Assembly (NCBI RefSeq): GCF_032118995.1
Contig: NC_092666.1
Coordinates: 6,956,501 to 7,020,500, forward strand
Source of the DNA: Asterias amurensis
Taxonomy: Eukaryota; Echinodermata; Asteroidea; Forcipulatida; Asteriidae
Direction of reading: 5' to 3'
DNA length: 64,000 nt
Both the position numbers and the translations under genes were made by a program. Below the pieces are notes generated by a model, which was given only the letters and a program-made list of their open reading frames with translations, was not told the DNA's origin and ran no database searches. Below, one piece after another: positions 21,836 through 32,890 of this stretch (its first letter is position 1; each line of letters starts with the position of its first letter).

Positions 21836-22186
21836 TCAAAGGCACTGGACACATTTGGTTATTGTCAAAGACCAGTTTTCTCATTGGTGTAACTCAAAAT
21901 ATGCTTTAAATAACAAACCTGTCAAGATTTGAAATCAACTGGTCATCGAGCTTGCAAGATTATAATGAAAGAAAAAAACACCCTTGTCGCAAAAGTTTCG
22001 AGACATCAGCTGATAACTCAGCTGAGGTCTTGAATTCAATGCAAATGTTTTTGCGAGAAATTACATCTTTCTAAAAAACTACGTTACTTCAGAGAGATCC
22101 GTTTCTCACAATGTTTTATACCATAAACAGCTCTCCATTGCTAACAATTATTTTAGGTAATTGCCGTTAGTGTCCAGTGCCTTTAA
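21836..22186 (-). mobile_element. TTAA-target hairpin MITE, reverse orientation
   Basis: Opens with CAAAGGCACTGGACACATTT and TTGTCAAAGACCAG, the family's right end, and closes AGTGTCCAGTGCCTTTAA. Central GAGACATCAGCTGATAACTC palindrome. Confidence 0.85.
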
Positions 22187-22301
22187 TAAAACAGAAAAAA
22201 GTTGAATTAAATACATTGATTAATTTCTTCAAATAAAAAATGACCCTAGCAGGACTGAGTAGAAAGTTTGGTTGCAATTTTCAATCTAACCTTGTCAAAA
22301 A

Positions 22302-22666
22302 AAAGACACTGAACACATTTTGGTAACTGTCAAAGACCAGTCTTCTCACTACGTGTATCTCAACATCTTGAACTCAACTGTTCATACTATGAAGTTGTGA
22401 GATAATAATGGGAGAAAAAAACTCTTGTCACACGAAGTTGTGTGATTTCAGATGCCTGAATTTGAGACCTCAAAATCAGTTCTGAGGTCATGAAATCAAA
22501 TTCAATTATTTCAGTGAGAATTACTTCTTTCTAAAAAACCACATTACTTCAGAGGGAGCTGTTTATCACAATGCTCCCCAACAGCTCCCCAATGCTTGTT
22601 GCCAAAAAAGTTTGTATGCTAACAATTATTTTGAGCAATTACCAAAAGTGTCCAGTGCTTTTTTAA
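22302..22666 (-). mobile_element. TTAA-target hairpin MITE, reverse orientation, decayed ends
   Basis: Family interior is clear (TGTCAAAGACCAGTCTTCTC, GAGACCTCAAAATC, AGTGTCCAGTGCTTTT). The terminal TTAA is eroded on both sides. Confidence 0.78.
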
Positions 22667-22897
22667 TAAAATAATGTCCGAGCTACTCAGGACATAATAA
22701 TAAGTGACAAATGCATGAAACGCCAATTTCACCATAGTTGCATACATGAGTGTTATAGACATAATAAACAGATTGTTTTCGAATTTGAAAACCATTAAAA
22801 CACATTACTTGAAAGTGTTATAACTTCACAAAATGTCACTACTTTTACTTCGAAGTCACACCAATTTTCGAAATGATAAATAAAACTTGTTTATCAT

Positions 22898-23250
22898 AGA
22901 GTGTCGCTGCCGAGTGGTTAAGAGCATCGAATTCAAGTTCTGCCTGAATTCACCGGAGTGTGGGTTCAAATCCCGGTCGTGACACTTGTGTCCTTGAGCA
23001 AGATACTTTACTATAATTGCTTCTCTTCACCCAGGGGTATAAATGGGTACCTGCCAGGGTAGAGGTTGATATTGTGAATGAAAAGCTTTTGGAGTGCACA
23101 GCAGCTCGGGGCTGTATACTCCCTAATGGGAGCTGAGAAAGATTAAAGGGATGTTTATTGGCTCAATGACCAGGGGACTAATGTAAAGCGCATTGATACG
23201 GTTTATTGTGAAATGCCCTATATAAGAACTTGTTATTATTATTATTATAC
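22898..23250 (+). mobile_element. tRNA-Leu-like SINE with (TTA)n tail
   Basis: The head GCTGCCGAGTGGTTAAGAGC is a box A of the Leu/Ser tRNA type and TGGGTTCAAATCCCGGTCGT contains box B; GTGTCGC...GTGACAC mimics an acceptor stem. The body continues with CTTGAGCAAGATACTTTACT and the 3' end GTGAAATGCCCTATATAAGA before (TTA)n. This is the layout of deuterostome SINEs mobilised by LINEs. It is nearly full length. Confidence 0.85.
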
Positions 23251-23289
23251 CATTTTTTATTACTAATAGTTCAGGGTTGAATATCATAC

Positions 23290-23445
23290 CTCCTGATTCG
23301 TCTAGGTGTCTGACCAATCTGAGCCGTTGTTTCATTCATTTTATAAGAGGCTTGCTTTGATTGGCCAAGCGAGATTTCTTGTAGTGATCCATTTGATTGG
23401 CTGGAAAGAGTACTCTCTTGCGAAGAAGTATGTGGTGCTGGCTAT
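23290..23445 (-). other. Weak candidate exon with CCAAT-rich sequence
   Basis: On the minus strand it is bounded by TTTATTTTTCTTAG and a donor (AGGAG then GTATGA). One frame starts MNETTAQIGQTPRRIR and reaches the donor; the sequence before it carries several CCAATCA boxes, so this may be a 5' UTR or promoter instead. Unrecognised. Confidence 0.25.
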
Positions 23446-23756
23446 CTAAGAAAAATAAAGAAATCCGATAGAAATATAATAATTAATTGACTGGGTTTGT
23501 TTTGGTGTTAGCTCTTTTTCTTTTCCAAATTAAAAAATACCCTTGGTTGGCCTGCCTGGTATTAACTAAAAGTAATGATAAAACTAAAGTCTTGTAATGT
23601 GCACATATCCACCATGCTGGGTGTTCAAGGCGTAGTAAAAACCAAAAACAAAATTAAAGAAAACAGACACAACAAAATTAGTCCTAATTGAAAACCTGTG
23701 GCATAAGATAAGTTTTGATTAGATTTAAATTTTGTGGTACAAAGAAAAGATCCAAG

Positions 23757-24665
23757 ATTAAGTGGTAGAGAGTGCCAGTACGACGCTGCACTGTTCCTCA
23801 CTCCAAAGATTCGAGGAAGAAGCTGAGATGATGGGGATGCACACATCATGGGCAAAAACCAAGATCCAGAACTGTACCAACCTCCGCCAAACACCTGCTT
23901 CAGTCAACGTTGAGGGTAACTCTGTCCAAATTACACAGAAGTTCAGGTATCTCGACTGTGACATCCATTCCTCCGGCTCATCCTCCCCCGACATTCTCCG
24001 ACGTCTTGGACTTGCCTCATCCACCTTTGGCCAATGAGATTGTGTCTGGAGAAACAAACGCCTGAAGCTCACAACCAAGCTGAAGGTATTTACTACCTGT
24101 GTCCTCCTCGTCCTACTCTTTGGCTCAGAAACATGGACACTCCGGGCAGACGACACAGGAAGGCTCCAAGCCTTCAGCCTAAAGTGTCTACTTCATCACT
24201 AATGCAACAATCTCGGAGACCACCATCATTGATGACATCCCAGAGGATACACCTTCCCATGTGACCATTAAGCTGAATGTCGACGCACGGGGAGGATCCC
24301 GCCCCTGCCTACCTTGCGGACTTTGAGTATCTGCGTGGCAGCTGTGGCGAAGAGCATTAGAACCCATTGGTTTGGCAGCTTAACGTCCCCATAATGTATT
24401 AAGAGAATGATGACGACGACGATGATGATGATGATGATGATGTTCCAGATGCATGGCAAAGCTGAAGAAAAAGACCTGTCACTCCATGAGTGTTGAGACT
24501 GGGGTTCAATGAGGAGAAGCATGGAACATGATCAAAGACTCCATGACAAAGTGTAAACTTGAAGCAATTCAGAGATATAGTGGGGAGCCTTGCCATGTCA
24601 ATTTCCCCAAGTCCACACTTTCCTGACCCGAAGTTTGCTGCAAACGCTGGCAATAAAAAAAAAGA
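23757..24665 (+). mobile_element. LINE fragment, 3' end of the reverse-transcriptase ORF and 3' UTR
   Basis: Translated phrases FEEEAEMMGMHTSWAKTKIQ, GNSVQITQKFRYLDCDIHSS, SSPDILRRLGLASSTFGQ and VLLFGSETWTL match the region after the catalytic core of LINE reverse transcriptases of the kind common in marine invertebrates (RTE/CR1-like; exact clade not settled). The frame has a TGA after STFGQ at 24,035-24,037, then another stop in the LKCLLHH region, after which protein-like sequence (TNATISETTIIDDIPEDTPS) continues in another frame, implying a frameshift. The 3' part ends near an A-rich tail at 24,655. 5' truncated; dead. Confidence 0.85.
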
Positions 24666-24676
24666 AGCTAGGAATA

Positions 24677-25180
24677 ATCTAGACTTGTGGACAAGTCTAG
24701 GATTAATCTTGTGGACAAGTCGTTAAATCGGCCCCTCGGGCTGAGATAGCGCTCTCACGAGATCAATGCTCTTGCGCGAACTGATGGCTCCCCGATTTCG
24801 ACTCCTTAGCGCGTGGGGCCGATTTACCGACTTGTCCACAAGTCTAGGATTAATCTTGTGGACAAGTCGTTAAATCTGCCCCTCGGGCTGAGATAGTGCT
24901 CTCACAAGATCAGTGCTCTCGCGTGAACTGATGGCTCCCCGATTTGGACTCCTCAGCGCGTGGGGTCGATTTAACGACTTGTCCACAAGTCTAGGATGAA
25001 TCTAGACTTGTGGACAAGTCGTTAAATCTGCCCCTCGGGCTGAGACAGTGCTCTCTCTCGATTATGACTCCTCAGAGTCATAATCGGAAACCATCAGTTC
25101 ACGCGAGAGTGCTCTCATGCGAGCACTATCTCAGCGCGTGGGGCCAATTTAACGACTTGTCCACAAGTCTAGGATTAATC
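24677..25180 (+). mobile_element. Three tandem TIR elements (GACTTGTGGACAAGTCG ends)
   Basis: Three consecutive units (24,709-24,849, 24,855-24,994, 25,001-25,174) each start CTTGTGGACAAGTCGTTAAA and end with its inverse TTTAACGACTTGTCCACAAG. Each contains CCCCTCGGGCTGAGA and GCGCGTGGGG. The units are separated by a few bases (TAGGATTAATC type). Unit 3 has its own internal palindrome (GATTATGACTCCTCAGAGTC). No transposase. Confidence 0.85.
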
Positions 25181-26050
25181 CCGATCTAGAGTAAGGACAA
25201 GTTACTCATCCCAACTTAAGGAAGGGTTCAATGTGTCTTAACTAGTATGGTTACGGAACTTAACTCGTCCTAAGCCATTAGATTATATCCTAAGTTAGGA
25301 AGAGTTTGGTGAAATCAACGGCTGGTTATACAGTGGATCGCACTCTGTATAATAAACAACTAGCATTAGTTGAGTAATTGACTGATTGATTGATTGATTG
25401 ATTGACTGATTAAAGTTATTTGGTTAAAAATACAGTAAGAACATGCCGAAAAAACACACACACAATATGAGAAAAAAAATGAAATAAGATAAACCAAAAT
25501 GTCACGTAAGATAGAAATACTGCACAATTATAACCCCCAAAAATCAACCTTACAATGTCAAAGACCAACAAGGTTTTTATACCAATCTTCACAAACTGTT
25601 ATTTTGTCTGTATTTATTTTGTTTTTCTCTATTGTTACAAACAAGTACACTACCATCAGCTATTGTTGTAATCTACAAACAAGTACAGTACCATCAGCTA
25701 TTGTTGTAATCCGAATGAATTATATGAATTGTATGGATTCGTTTGAAAACAATACCTTCTTTAAAAACTCTGGCAAGCGTATTGGGCAGTCTTCCCTGGT
25801 ACCAGTCTTTCCAAGCACAGTTTAATAAAAAAGGCAAGGACCTGGAGATACAGATAAGAAGACGGATGATAAATTAGCAACACCCCCTGAATACAAAACA
25901 TTACAAGACATGTTGAAATAAAAATGAATAACGAAATAAATCACAGCAGGACTGGGCACCTATCAATGTGGTGGGTGTTGATACTTAACAAGAAAAATAT
26001 GAGAGCAGAAAAATAAGTAAGTGAAATCCTTGTAAAGAGAAGTTCATATG
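25181..26050. other. Unique non-coding stretch with short repeats
   Basis: Contains a (TGAT)n run (25,379-25,408), a (CA)n run near 25,457 and a 35-bp tandem duplication of AAACAAGTACA(C/G)TACCATC (25,640 and 25,677). A 108-codon plus-strand frame spans that duplication but has no supporting features. Confidence 0.55.
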
Positions 26051-26589
26051 CTCACTATTGGTAATGACTCAAAAAAGTTATTAGCATAACACCTTACTTG
26101 GTGACGAGTAATGGGGAGAGTTCGATAATAAAGAACATTGTGAAAACATTGTGAGAAACAGCTCCCTCTGAAGTGACATAGTTTTCGAGTAAAAAGTAGT
26201 TTTCCATGAATCTGATTTCAAGACCTCAGATTATTTGCTAACACGTGACGGACAATCCTGCAATCAAATGGCAAGAATCTGCTTGGGTGTCATATAATAT
26301 AAAACATTGCGAGAAACAGCTCCCTTTGAAGTGACGTAGTTTACGAGAAAGAAGTAATTTCCACGAATTTGATTTCAAGACCTCAGATTTATAATTTGAG
26401 GTCTCGAAATCAAGCATCTGAAAGCACACAACTTCGTGTGACAAGGGTGTTTTTTGTTTCATTCATATCTTGCAACTTCGACGACAAATTGAGCTCAAAT
26501 TTTCACAGGTTTGTTATTTTATGCATAATAGATGTTGAGATACAGAAGACTGGTCTTTGACAACTACCAATAGTTTCCACTGTCTTTAA
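26051..26589 (+). mobile_element. TTAA-target hairpin MITE with internal partial duplication
   Basis: Family sequence appears twice in part: GAGAAACAGCTCCCT(C/T)TGAAG at 26,153 and again at 26,311, with ~75 bp of unrelated sequence (ACACGTGACGGACAATCCTG region) between. The right end is ACCAATAGTTTCCACTGTCT. Either one MITE inserted into another or an internal duplication. Confidence 0.72.
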
Positions 26590-26842
26590 ATGATGCTGTT
26601 AAATATTCATCATCTCTATCTGTGTTTGTTAAAAACCTACATAACAGTTCCGTTCCTTGACTCTTTTTCAAGTTGTGTTGGTCTTGTCTCATCCAGAGCC
26701 CAGAGCACTTTGGTTAAACGAACAAGGTACCAATATTTGAGTACAAGAACATTTACTGGATAACCTGACATAGTCAGATATGGATGTTTGCCATGGACAC
26801 CCAACAAAGACGCAATATAATGAGCTGAATCAAACATTGTAG
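26590..26842 (-). other. Open minus-strand stretch next to the C-rich satellite
   Basis: A 70-codon minus-strand frame (MFDSAHYIASLLGVHGKHPY...) is bounded by TTTTAG and a GTAGGT donor-like site. Its acceptor lies in satellite sequence, which argues against a real exon. Unrecognised. Confidence 0.2.
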
Positions 26843-29800
26843 GTACCACCTAAAACCAAGTCGATATGAACAGTAACGATATTCTTCGTTTAAGTATCAA
26901 CCGCCAGACACGCCCCCCCAACAAAAAAAAATCAGAGGAACCACCTCAAACCATGTTGAAATGACCAAAATCAATATTTCCTATACGACGTATGAGCCGC
27001 CAAACAAATGTTTTGCTGCATTAGGCCCGCCAGACAACCCCCCCCCCCCCCCCCCCCCCCCCCGTGCCATGGGTTAACCATCAGAGTAACCACCTGAAAC
27101 CATGTTGAAATGACCACATTGGAGGAACCACCTGAAACCAAAATGAAATGACCAGTAACAATATTCCCAATAAAAAGATCAACATCCGTACAAATTGTCT
27201 GCTGCATTTTGCCCGCCAGTCACCCTCTATCCCCTCTCCCTGGGTTTACTATCTGAGAAAGTAATTGCAACCAAGTTGAAAATGACCAATAACACTATTC
27301 TTTAAACAAGTATCAACAACCAGACAGGCTGCCATACACCCCCCCCCCCCACATCGGAGGAACCACCTGATGAAACAGTGCTGAAATGATTAAAAGCACT
27401 ATTTCCTAAACAACGTGTGAGCCGCCAGACAAATGTTTTGCTGCATTTAGGCCCACCAGACAACACCCTCCCCCGCCCCCTGGGTTATGCATCAGAGTAA
27501 CCACCTGAAACCATGTTGAAATTACCAAAAAAAGTATACTAAATACATAGTATCAGCCACCAGACAATCATGACAATGCAGACACCCCCCCACCCCCCTC
27601 ACCCAACATTGGAGTAACCACTTGAAACCAAGTTGAATATGACCAGTAACACTATTCCCAATGAAAAGATCAACAGCCAGACAAATTGTCTGCATTTTGC
27701 CTGCCAGACACCCTCTATCCCCTCTCCCTGGGTTTACCATCTGAGAAAATACCTGCAACCAAGTTGAAATGACCAACAACACTAATCTCCATACAAGTAT
27801 CACCCACCAGATCAATTGTCTGCTGCATTAGGCCAGCCAAACACACCCCTCCCCGTCACATCGGAGGAGCCCTATGAAACCATGTTTAAATGACCCAAAA
27901 AAACTAATCCCAATACAAAGTATCCTCTGCTTTGCTGCATTAGGCCTGCCATGGACAACACCGCCCCCCCCCCCCCCACCATCGGAACCACCTGAAACCA
28001 AGTTCAAATGACCAATAACACCATTGCCAATGAAAAGTATCAACCACGAGGCAAATTGTCTGCTGCATTTTGCGCGCCCAGATACCTCCTCCGCCCCCTC
28101 CCTGGGTTTACCATCTGAGGAACTACCTCCCAGCAAGTCGAAATGACCAATAAAAACACTACTCTTCCAACCAGTATCAACAACCAAACAACATGTCTTC
28201 TGCATTAGGCCCGCCAGACACACCCCCTCCCTCCCCCAACATCGGAGGAGCTATCTGAAACCATGTTGAAATGACCAATAACACTATCCCAATGAAAAGC
28301 ATCAACTGCTAGACAAATTGTCCGCTGCATTTTGCCTCAAGAGACACCCACCCCCTCCCCCTCTCTGGGTCAAAACCAAGTTGAATTGACCAATAACACT
28401 TTTCTCCATACAACATGTACAAGCATTAACTGCCAGACAAATTGTCTGCCGCTTTAGGCCCCCCCCCCCCACCCTCGGAGGAACCACCTGAAACAATGTT
28501 GAAATGACCAAAAACGCTATTTCCTAAACATTGTATAAGCCGCCGGACAACTGTTTTGTTGCATTAGGCCCGCCAGACAACCACCCCCCTCCTCCCCACC
28601 CCCTGGGTTAACCATCACAGTAACCACCTGAAACCATGTTAAGATGACCAAAAAAAGTATACCGAATACATAGTATCAGCCACCACACAATGTTTTGCTG
28701 TGTAAGGATGCAGACACCCCCCACCCAACATTGGAGTAACCACTAGAAACCAAGTTGAATATGACCAGTAACACTATTCCCAATGAAAAGATCAACAGCC
28801 AGACAAATTGTCTGCCCCATTTTGCCTGCCAGACACCCTATATCCCCTCTCCCTGGGTTTACCATCTGAGAAAGTACCTGCAGTTGAAAATGACCAATAA
28901 CACTATTCTTCATACAAGCATCAACCACTAGACAAGTTTTCTGCTGCATTAGGCCAGCCAGACCTCCCCCCTCCCCACATCAGAGGAGCCCCATGAAGCT
29001 ATGTTTAAATGACCCAAAACTCTAATCCCAATACAAAGTAGACTCTGCTTTGCTGCATTAGGCCTGCCATGGAAAGCACCCCCCACCCCCCGAAGTACCA
29101 CCTGAAACGAAGTTCAAATGAACGATAACAGCATTGCCAATGAAAAGTATCAGCCACTAGACAAATTGTCTGCTGCATTTTGCGCCCAGACACCCACCCC
29201 CCCCCCCCCCTCCCTGGGTTTACCATCTTAGAACACCACCCCCTTCCCCTCTCTTGGTCAAAACCAAGTTGAAATTACTAATAACACTTTTCTCCATACA
29301 AGCATTAACCGCCATACAAACTGTCTGCCGCTTTAGGCTGCCATACACCCCCCCCCAACATCGGAGGAACCACCCGATGAAACAATGTTGAAATGATCAA
29401 AAACACTATTTCCTAAACAACGTACATGTTTGAGCCGCCAGACAAAAGTTTTGCTGCATTAGACCCACCAGACAACCCCCCCTCCCCGTCAGAGTAACCA
29501 CCTGAAATCATGTTGAAATTACCAAAAAAATATACCGAATACATAGTATCAGCCACCAGACAATGCAGACACCCCCCCCCCCCTCACCCAACATTGGAGT
29601 AACCACTTGAAACCAAGTTGAATATGACCAGTAACTCTATTTTCAAAGAAAAGATCAACAGCCAGACAAGTTGTCTGCTCTTTTTTGCCTGCCAGACACC
29701 CTCTATCCCCTCTCCTTGGGTTTGAGATCTGAGATAGTACCTCCAACCAAGTTGAAATGACCAATAACACTATTCATCATACAATAAGTATCAACCACCA

Positions 29801-29930
29801 GACAAGTTTTCTGCTGCATTAGGCCTGCCAGACACACCCCCCCCCACATCAGAGTAGCCTAATAAAACCATGTTTAAATGACCCACAACACTAATCCCAA
29901 TACAAAGTAACCTCTGCTTTGCTCGATTGT
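26843..29930 (+). repeat. C-rich satellite, ~120-130-bp units in higher-order order
   Basis: More than twenty units of the plan GAACCACCTGAAACCAAGTT, GAAATGACCAATAACACTAT, a CCAATACAAAGTATCA phrase, GCCAGACAAATTGTCTGCTG, CATTAGGCCCGCCAGACA and a C-run of 5-30. A distinctive unit (AACATTGGAGTAACCACTTG...) recurs at about 27,604, 28,718 and 29,590, and CTATCCCCTCTCC(C/T)TGGGTT recurs near 27,229, 27,716, 28,840 and 29,706, so blocks of roughly 0.9-1.1 kb were duplicated. Glycine/cysteine-rich minus-strand frames here are chance readings of the C-runs. Confidence 0.92.
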
Positions 29931-29964
29931 TGACTTTGATGGATTTGAATCTTGTAAAAGTTAC

Positions 29965-30051
29965 CTCACACTCAGCCACAACAGCAATCTCATTGTATCC
30001 ATTCTTCTGCAGGGTGTATTTTCCTCCAATTTCGTCGATTCTCAATCCCGA
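29965..30051 (-). CDS. Candidate coding exon, 29 codons, unknown protein
   Basis: Minus strand: acceptor GTCTCACAG at 30,052, 87 nt open in phase 0, donor GAG then GTAACT at 29,965. It encodes SGLRIDEIGGKYTLQKNGYN then EIAVVAECE, an alternating pattern like a beta-sandwich segment of an extracellular protein. The acceptor's pyrimidine tract is weak. It pairs with the exon at 30,121-30,207. Not recognised. Confidence 0.4.
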
Positions 30052-30120
30052 CTGTGAGACGCCTCCCTACTTCGAGCCACCTTCTCACCGGACCTGGGCG
30101 AAGAATGCTTCTTCCTACAC

Positions 30121-30207
30121 AGGGATGTCCTTGACACCTGTTTTGTCTTGAAAGTTTACTTGTGTGCGTGTTGACATTGGGATGTTAACGGCTACACTGG
30201 GATCTAG
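30121..30207 (-). CDS. Candidate coding exon, 29 codons, unknown protein
   Basis: Minus strand: a good acceptor (TTCTTCTTACATAATTTACAAG region) at 30,208, 87 nt open in phase 0 reading LDPSVAVNIPMSTRTQVNFQ then DKTGVKDIP, and a mediocre donor (CCT then GTGTAG). The intron to the next candidate exon would be only 69 nt. Equal length and equal phase with the neighbour hint at a repeated exon module, but no sequence similarity between the two is evident. Confidence 0.38.
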
Positions 30208-30826
30208 CTTGTAAATTATGTAAGAAGAAAGACAGACAAAAATCAGTTAATTTATTTTTGCAGATTACTAGATTGTTTAAAGACTAATTCTGTCATAGCG
30301 CTGACATGAACTAACAGTAAAACATGTATGAAGCTATTTACATGTAGTATTGTATTGGTCTGTCATGATGAATTTGGACTAATCTATGGCATGTGATTTA
30401 GGCCTAGATGTATGATACTTCACTGTGGCACCAAAGGCGATTGCCTCCCTGGCCCCTGGTCATTGCCTTGGTGCCCTTGAAATGCTCCAGTGCAAATTTA
30501 TAATTTCCTCCCCTTTTCCAAGAGAAAATGCCTTGGTGCGCTTGCCCTTTCAAAAACGAAGCAATATCATACAGGCCTGATGTATTGTATTGGTCCCTCT
30601 TGATGAATTTTGAGTATGGCATGGGATTTAGGCCTAGATGTATGTAAAAAGCACATCGAAAAAGAGTAAATGTACAACCATAAATCACTAAATAATATGG
30701 ACACAATTAAACTCACTAAAATAACTAAACTGCACTAACAAAGTATTTAACTACTTACAAATGGTCAGATTTATCGGAACCTGAATTAGTATGCAATAAA
30801 ATAATTGGTTGACTCAATTCACAGGA
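30208..30826. other. Non-coding stretch with a local duplication
   Basis: CTATGGCATGTGATTTAGGC...TAGATGTATG at 30,384 recurs as GTATGGCATGGGATTTAGGC...TAGATGTATG at 30,613, so a ~230-bp segment was duplicated. The first copy is followed by ATACTTCACTGTGGCACC, which does not continue in the second. No gene. Confidence 0.55.
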
Positions 30827-31223
30827 TTTAAAGGCAATGGACACTGTTGGTAATTATCAAAGACTAGCCTCCACAGTTGGTGTACCTCAACACATGTATA
30901 AAATAACTAACCTGTGAAAATTTGAGCTCAATCAGTCATCAAAGTTGCAAGATAATAATGAAAGAAAAAACACCCTTGTCACACGAAGTTGTGTGCGTTA
31001 GGACATGTTAGATGGTCGATTTTGAGACCTCAAGTTCTAAATCTGAGGTATCGAAATCAAATTCATGGAAAATTACTTCTTTCTCGAAAACTATGGCACT
31101 TCAGAGGGAGCCGTTTCTCACAATGTTTTATACCATCAACCTCTCCCTACTACTCGTCACCAAGAAAAGATTTGTGCTGAACATTATTTTGAGTAATTAC
31201 CAATAGTGTCCGACTGCCTTTAA
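30827..31223 (-). mobile_element. TTAA-target hairpin MITE, reverse orientation, well kept
   Basis: TTTAAAGGCAATGGACACTG at the left, TGTCCGACTGCCTTTAA at the right. Central GAGACCTCAAGTTCTAAATC / GAGGTATCG inverted pair. Confidence 0.9.
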
Positions 31224-31803
31224 GGGCACTTGAGCGGCTAAAAGATGCTATGTCAGATGTTTGGCCCCAAACATAAAAAAATAGATTTGTTTGAGTGAAT
31301 GGTATTTCAAAGAGTATCACCTGCTCCAACGAAAAAAAGTTTAACTTTTACTTTCAATGGTCAGGAACCATTTTACAGAATGGTTTAGCCCATTTAGCCC
31401 ATCAACAAAATAATGCGTTTGATGCGACAGGTTCAAAATATGAACCTGGGAATCGCTCCAGGATCTGTAAGTTTTTGTCCATTGTTCTTCGAAAAATATT
31501 CTAAATGGTGTTTTGAGTATTATGGAAGGCTGCATTAGACATTGCGGATTAAGTTCGTACCCTCAGAATTTGTGTCATGATTTTTGAAAGTGGTAAAGAT
31601 GGGGCAAATCTGGTGACTAGCTGTCGAAATTGTATGTGTTGGACCAGATCAACTGTTTCCGATCAAAAGAATCTCGTAACCCTATGGCCTGGCGGCCGTC
31701 GGGAGGAGAGTTACGTATCGCAACTAGTATGTGATGCTTAAGTGCTAGTTCCCAAGGTTCTGGAATTGGGTGAATGGGCTTTTGCAACTTTTCAAATTTG
31801 ACT
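31224..31803. other. Unique non-coding stretch
   Basis: No repeat or exon recognised; several ~65-codon frames on both strands with no support. Confidence 0.45.
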
Positions 31804-32186
31804 TTAAAGGCAGTGGACACTATTGGTAGTTACTCAAAAACATAATTAGCACAAAACCTTACTTGGTACGGAGTAATGGGGAGAGGTTAATGGTAAAAAA
31901 CATTTTGAGAAACGGCTCCCTCTGAAGTGCCATAGTTTTCGAGCAAGAAGTAATTTTCCACGAATTTGATTTCGAGACCTCAGATTTAGAACTGGAGGTC
32001 TCGAAATCAACCATCTAAACGCACACAACTTCGTGTGACAAGGGTGTTTTTTTTTTTCATTATCTCGCAAGTTCAATGACCAATTGAGCTCAAATTTTCA
32101 CAGGTTTGTTATTTTATGCATATGTTGAGATACACTAACTGTGGGGACTAGTCTTTGACAATTACCAACAGTGTCCACTGCCTTTC
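31803..32186 (+). mobile_element. TTAA-target hairpin MITE, forward orientation
   Basis: TTTAAAGGCAGTGGACACTA at the left and AGTGTCCACTGCCTTTCA at the right; centre GAGACCTCAGATTTAGAACT / GGAGGTCTCG. Confidence 0.9.
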
Positions 32187-32263
32187 AGCCACTCAGGTGC
32201 CCATAATAATTCTGCAAAACAACATCATCATCATTCAATCATACTCATAGACATAGTGCAACA

Positions 32264-32655
32264 TTAAAGGAACACGTTGCCTTGGATCGGTCGAGTTGGT
32301 CTTTGAAAAGCGTTTGTAACCGTTTTTTGTAAAATGCGAATGGGTAGAAAGATGTTGTAAAAAGAGAATACAATGATCCACACAAACATGCCTCGAAATT
32401 GCGTGGTTTTCCTTTTACCTCGTCGACTAACACGTCGGCCATTTATGGGGGTCAAAATTTTGACTCCCATAAATGGCCGACCATGTTAGTTCGCATAGTA
32501 GAAGGAAAACCACGCAATTTCGAGGCAAACTTGTGTGGATCATTGTATTCTACTTTTAAAACATCTTTCCAACCATATATGCATTTTATAACAAACGGTT
32601 ACAAACGCTTTTGTTTTGACCAACTCGTCCGATCCAAGGCAACGTGTTCCTTTAA
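32264..32655 (+). mobile_element. TTAA-target hairpin MITE, AAGGAACACGTTGCC family, full
   Basis: TIRs TTAAAGGAACACGTTGCCTT and AAGGCAACGTGTTCCTTTAA. Nearly the whole ~390 bp is one long hairpin, with centre GGGGGTCAAAATTTTGACTC (inverted halves GGCCATTTATGG / CCATAAATGGCC). Minus- and plus-strand frames across it are mirror readings of the hairpin. Confidence 0.92.
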
Positions 32656-32756
32656 TACTGGTGTCAATCAAAATGCTCAGTCAGTAATTGTGAACCGAAT
32701 TAACAAACTATTTTGTTGCCTACTACACTCAAGTTCCGCTAAATCTGACCATTTGG

Positions 32757-32890
32757 ATAACTTTCCGTATGGCGCCACCACCTTTTCACTCATTTTTACA
32801 AAAAGGGATATATCAATCAGGTAAATTAGATACTATATTATTTTATTTCGAATGAAAAAGTGGTGGCGCCATACGGAAACTTTTCCGACC
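32757..32890. mobile_element. Short hairpin element, CCGTATGGCGCCACCAC arms
   Basis: CTTTCCGTATGGCGCCACCA (32,761) is mirrored by TGGTGGCGCCATACGGAAAC (32,861), with TTTTTCA(T/C)T extending the arms to ~36 bp around a ~55-bp loop. It looks like a small MITE; family unknown. Confidence 0.7.

Noticed and set aside
22901-22986. Functional tRNA-Leu gene
   Set aside because: Box A and B are present, but the sequence continues into a SINE body and (TTA)n tail, and the stems are imperfect.
26971-29770. Glycine/cysteine-rich minus-strand frames (GGGGGGGCLAG type) as proteins
   Set aside because: Glycine runs are translations of the satellite's C-tracts, and frames break and restart with each unit.
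32399-32824. 141-codon plus-strand frame as a gene
   Set aside because: It lies on a hairpin MITE and the adjoining short hairpin element; the mirror-image frame appears on the minus strand.
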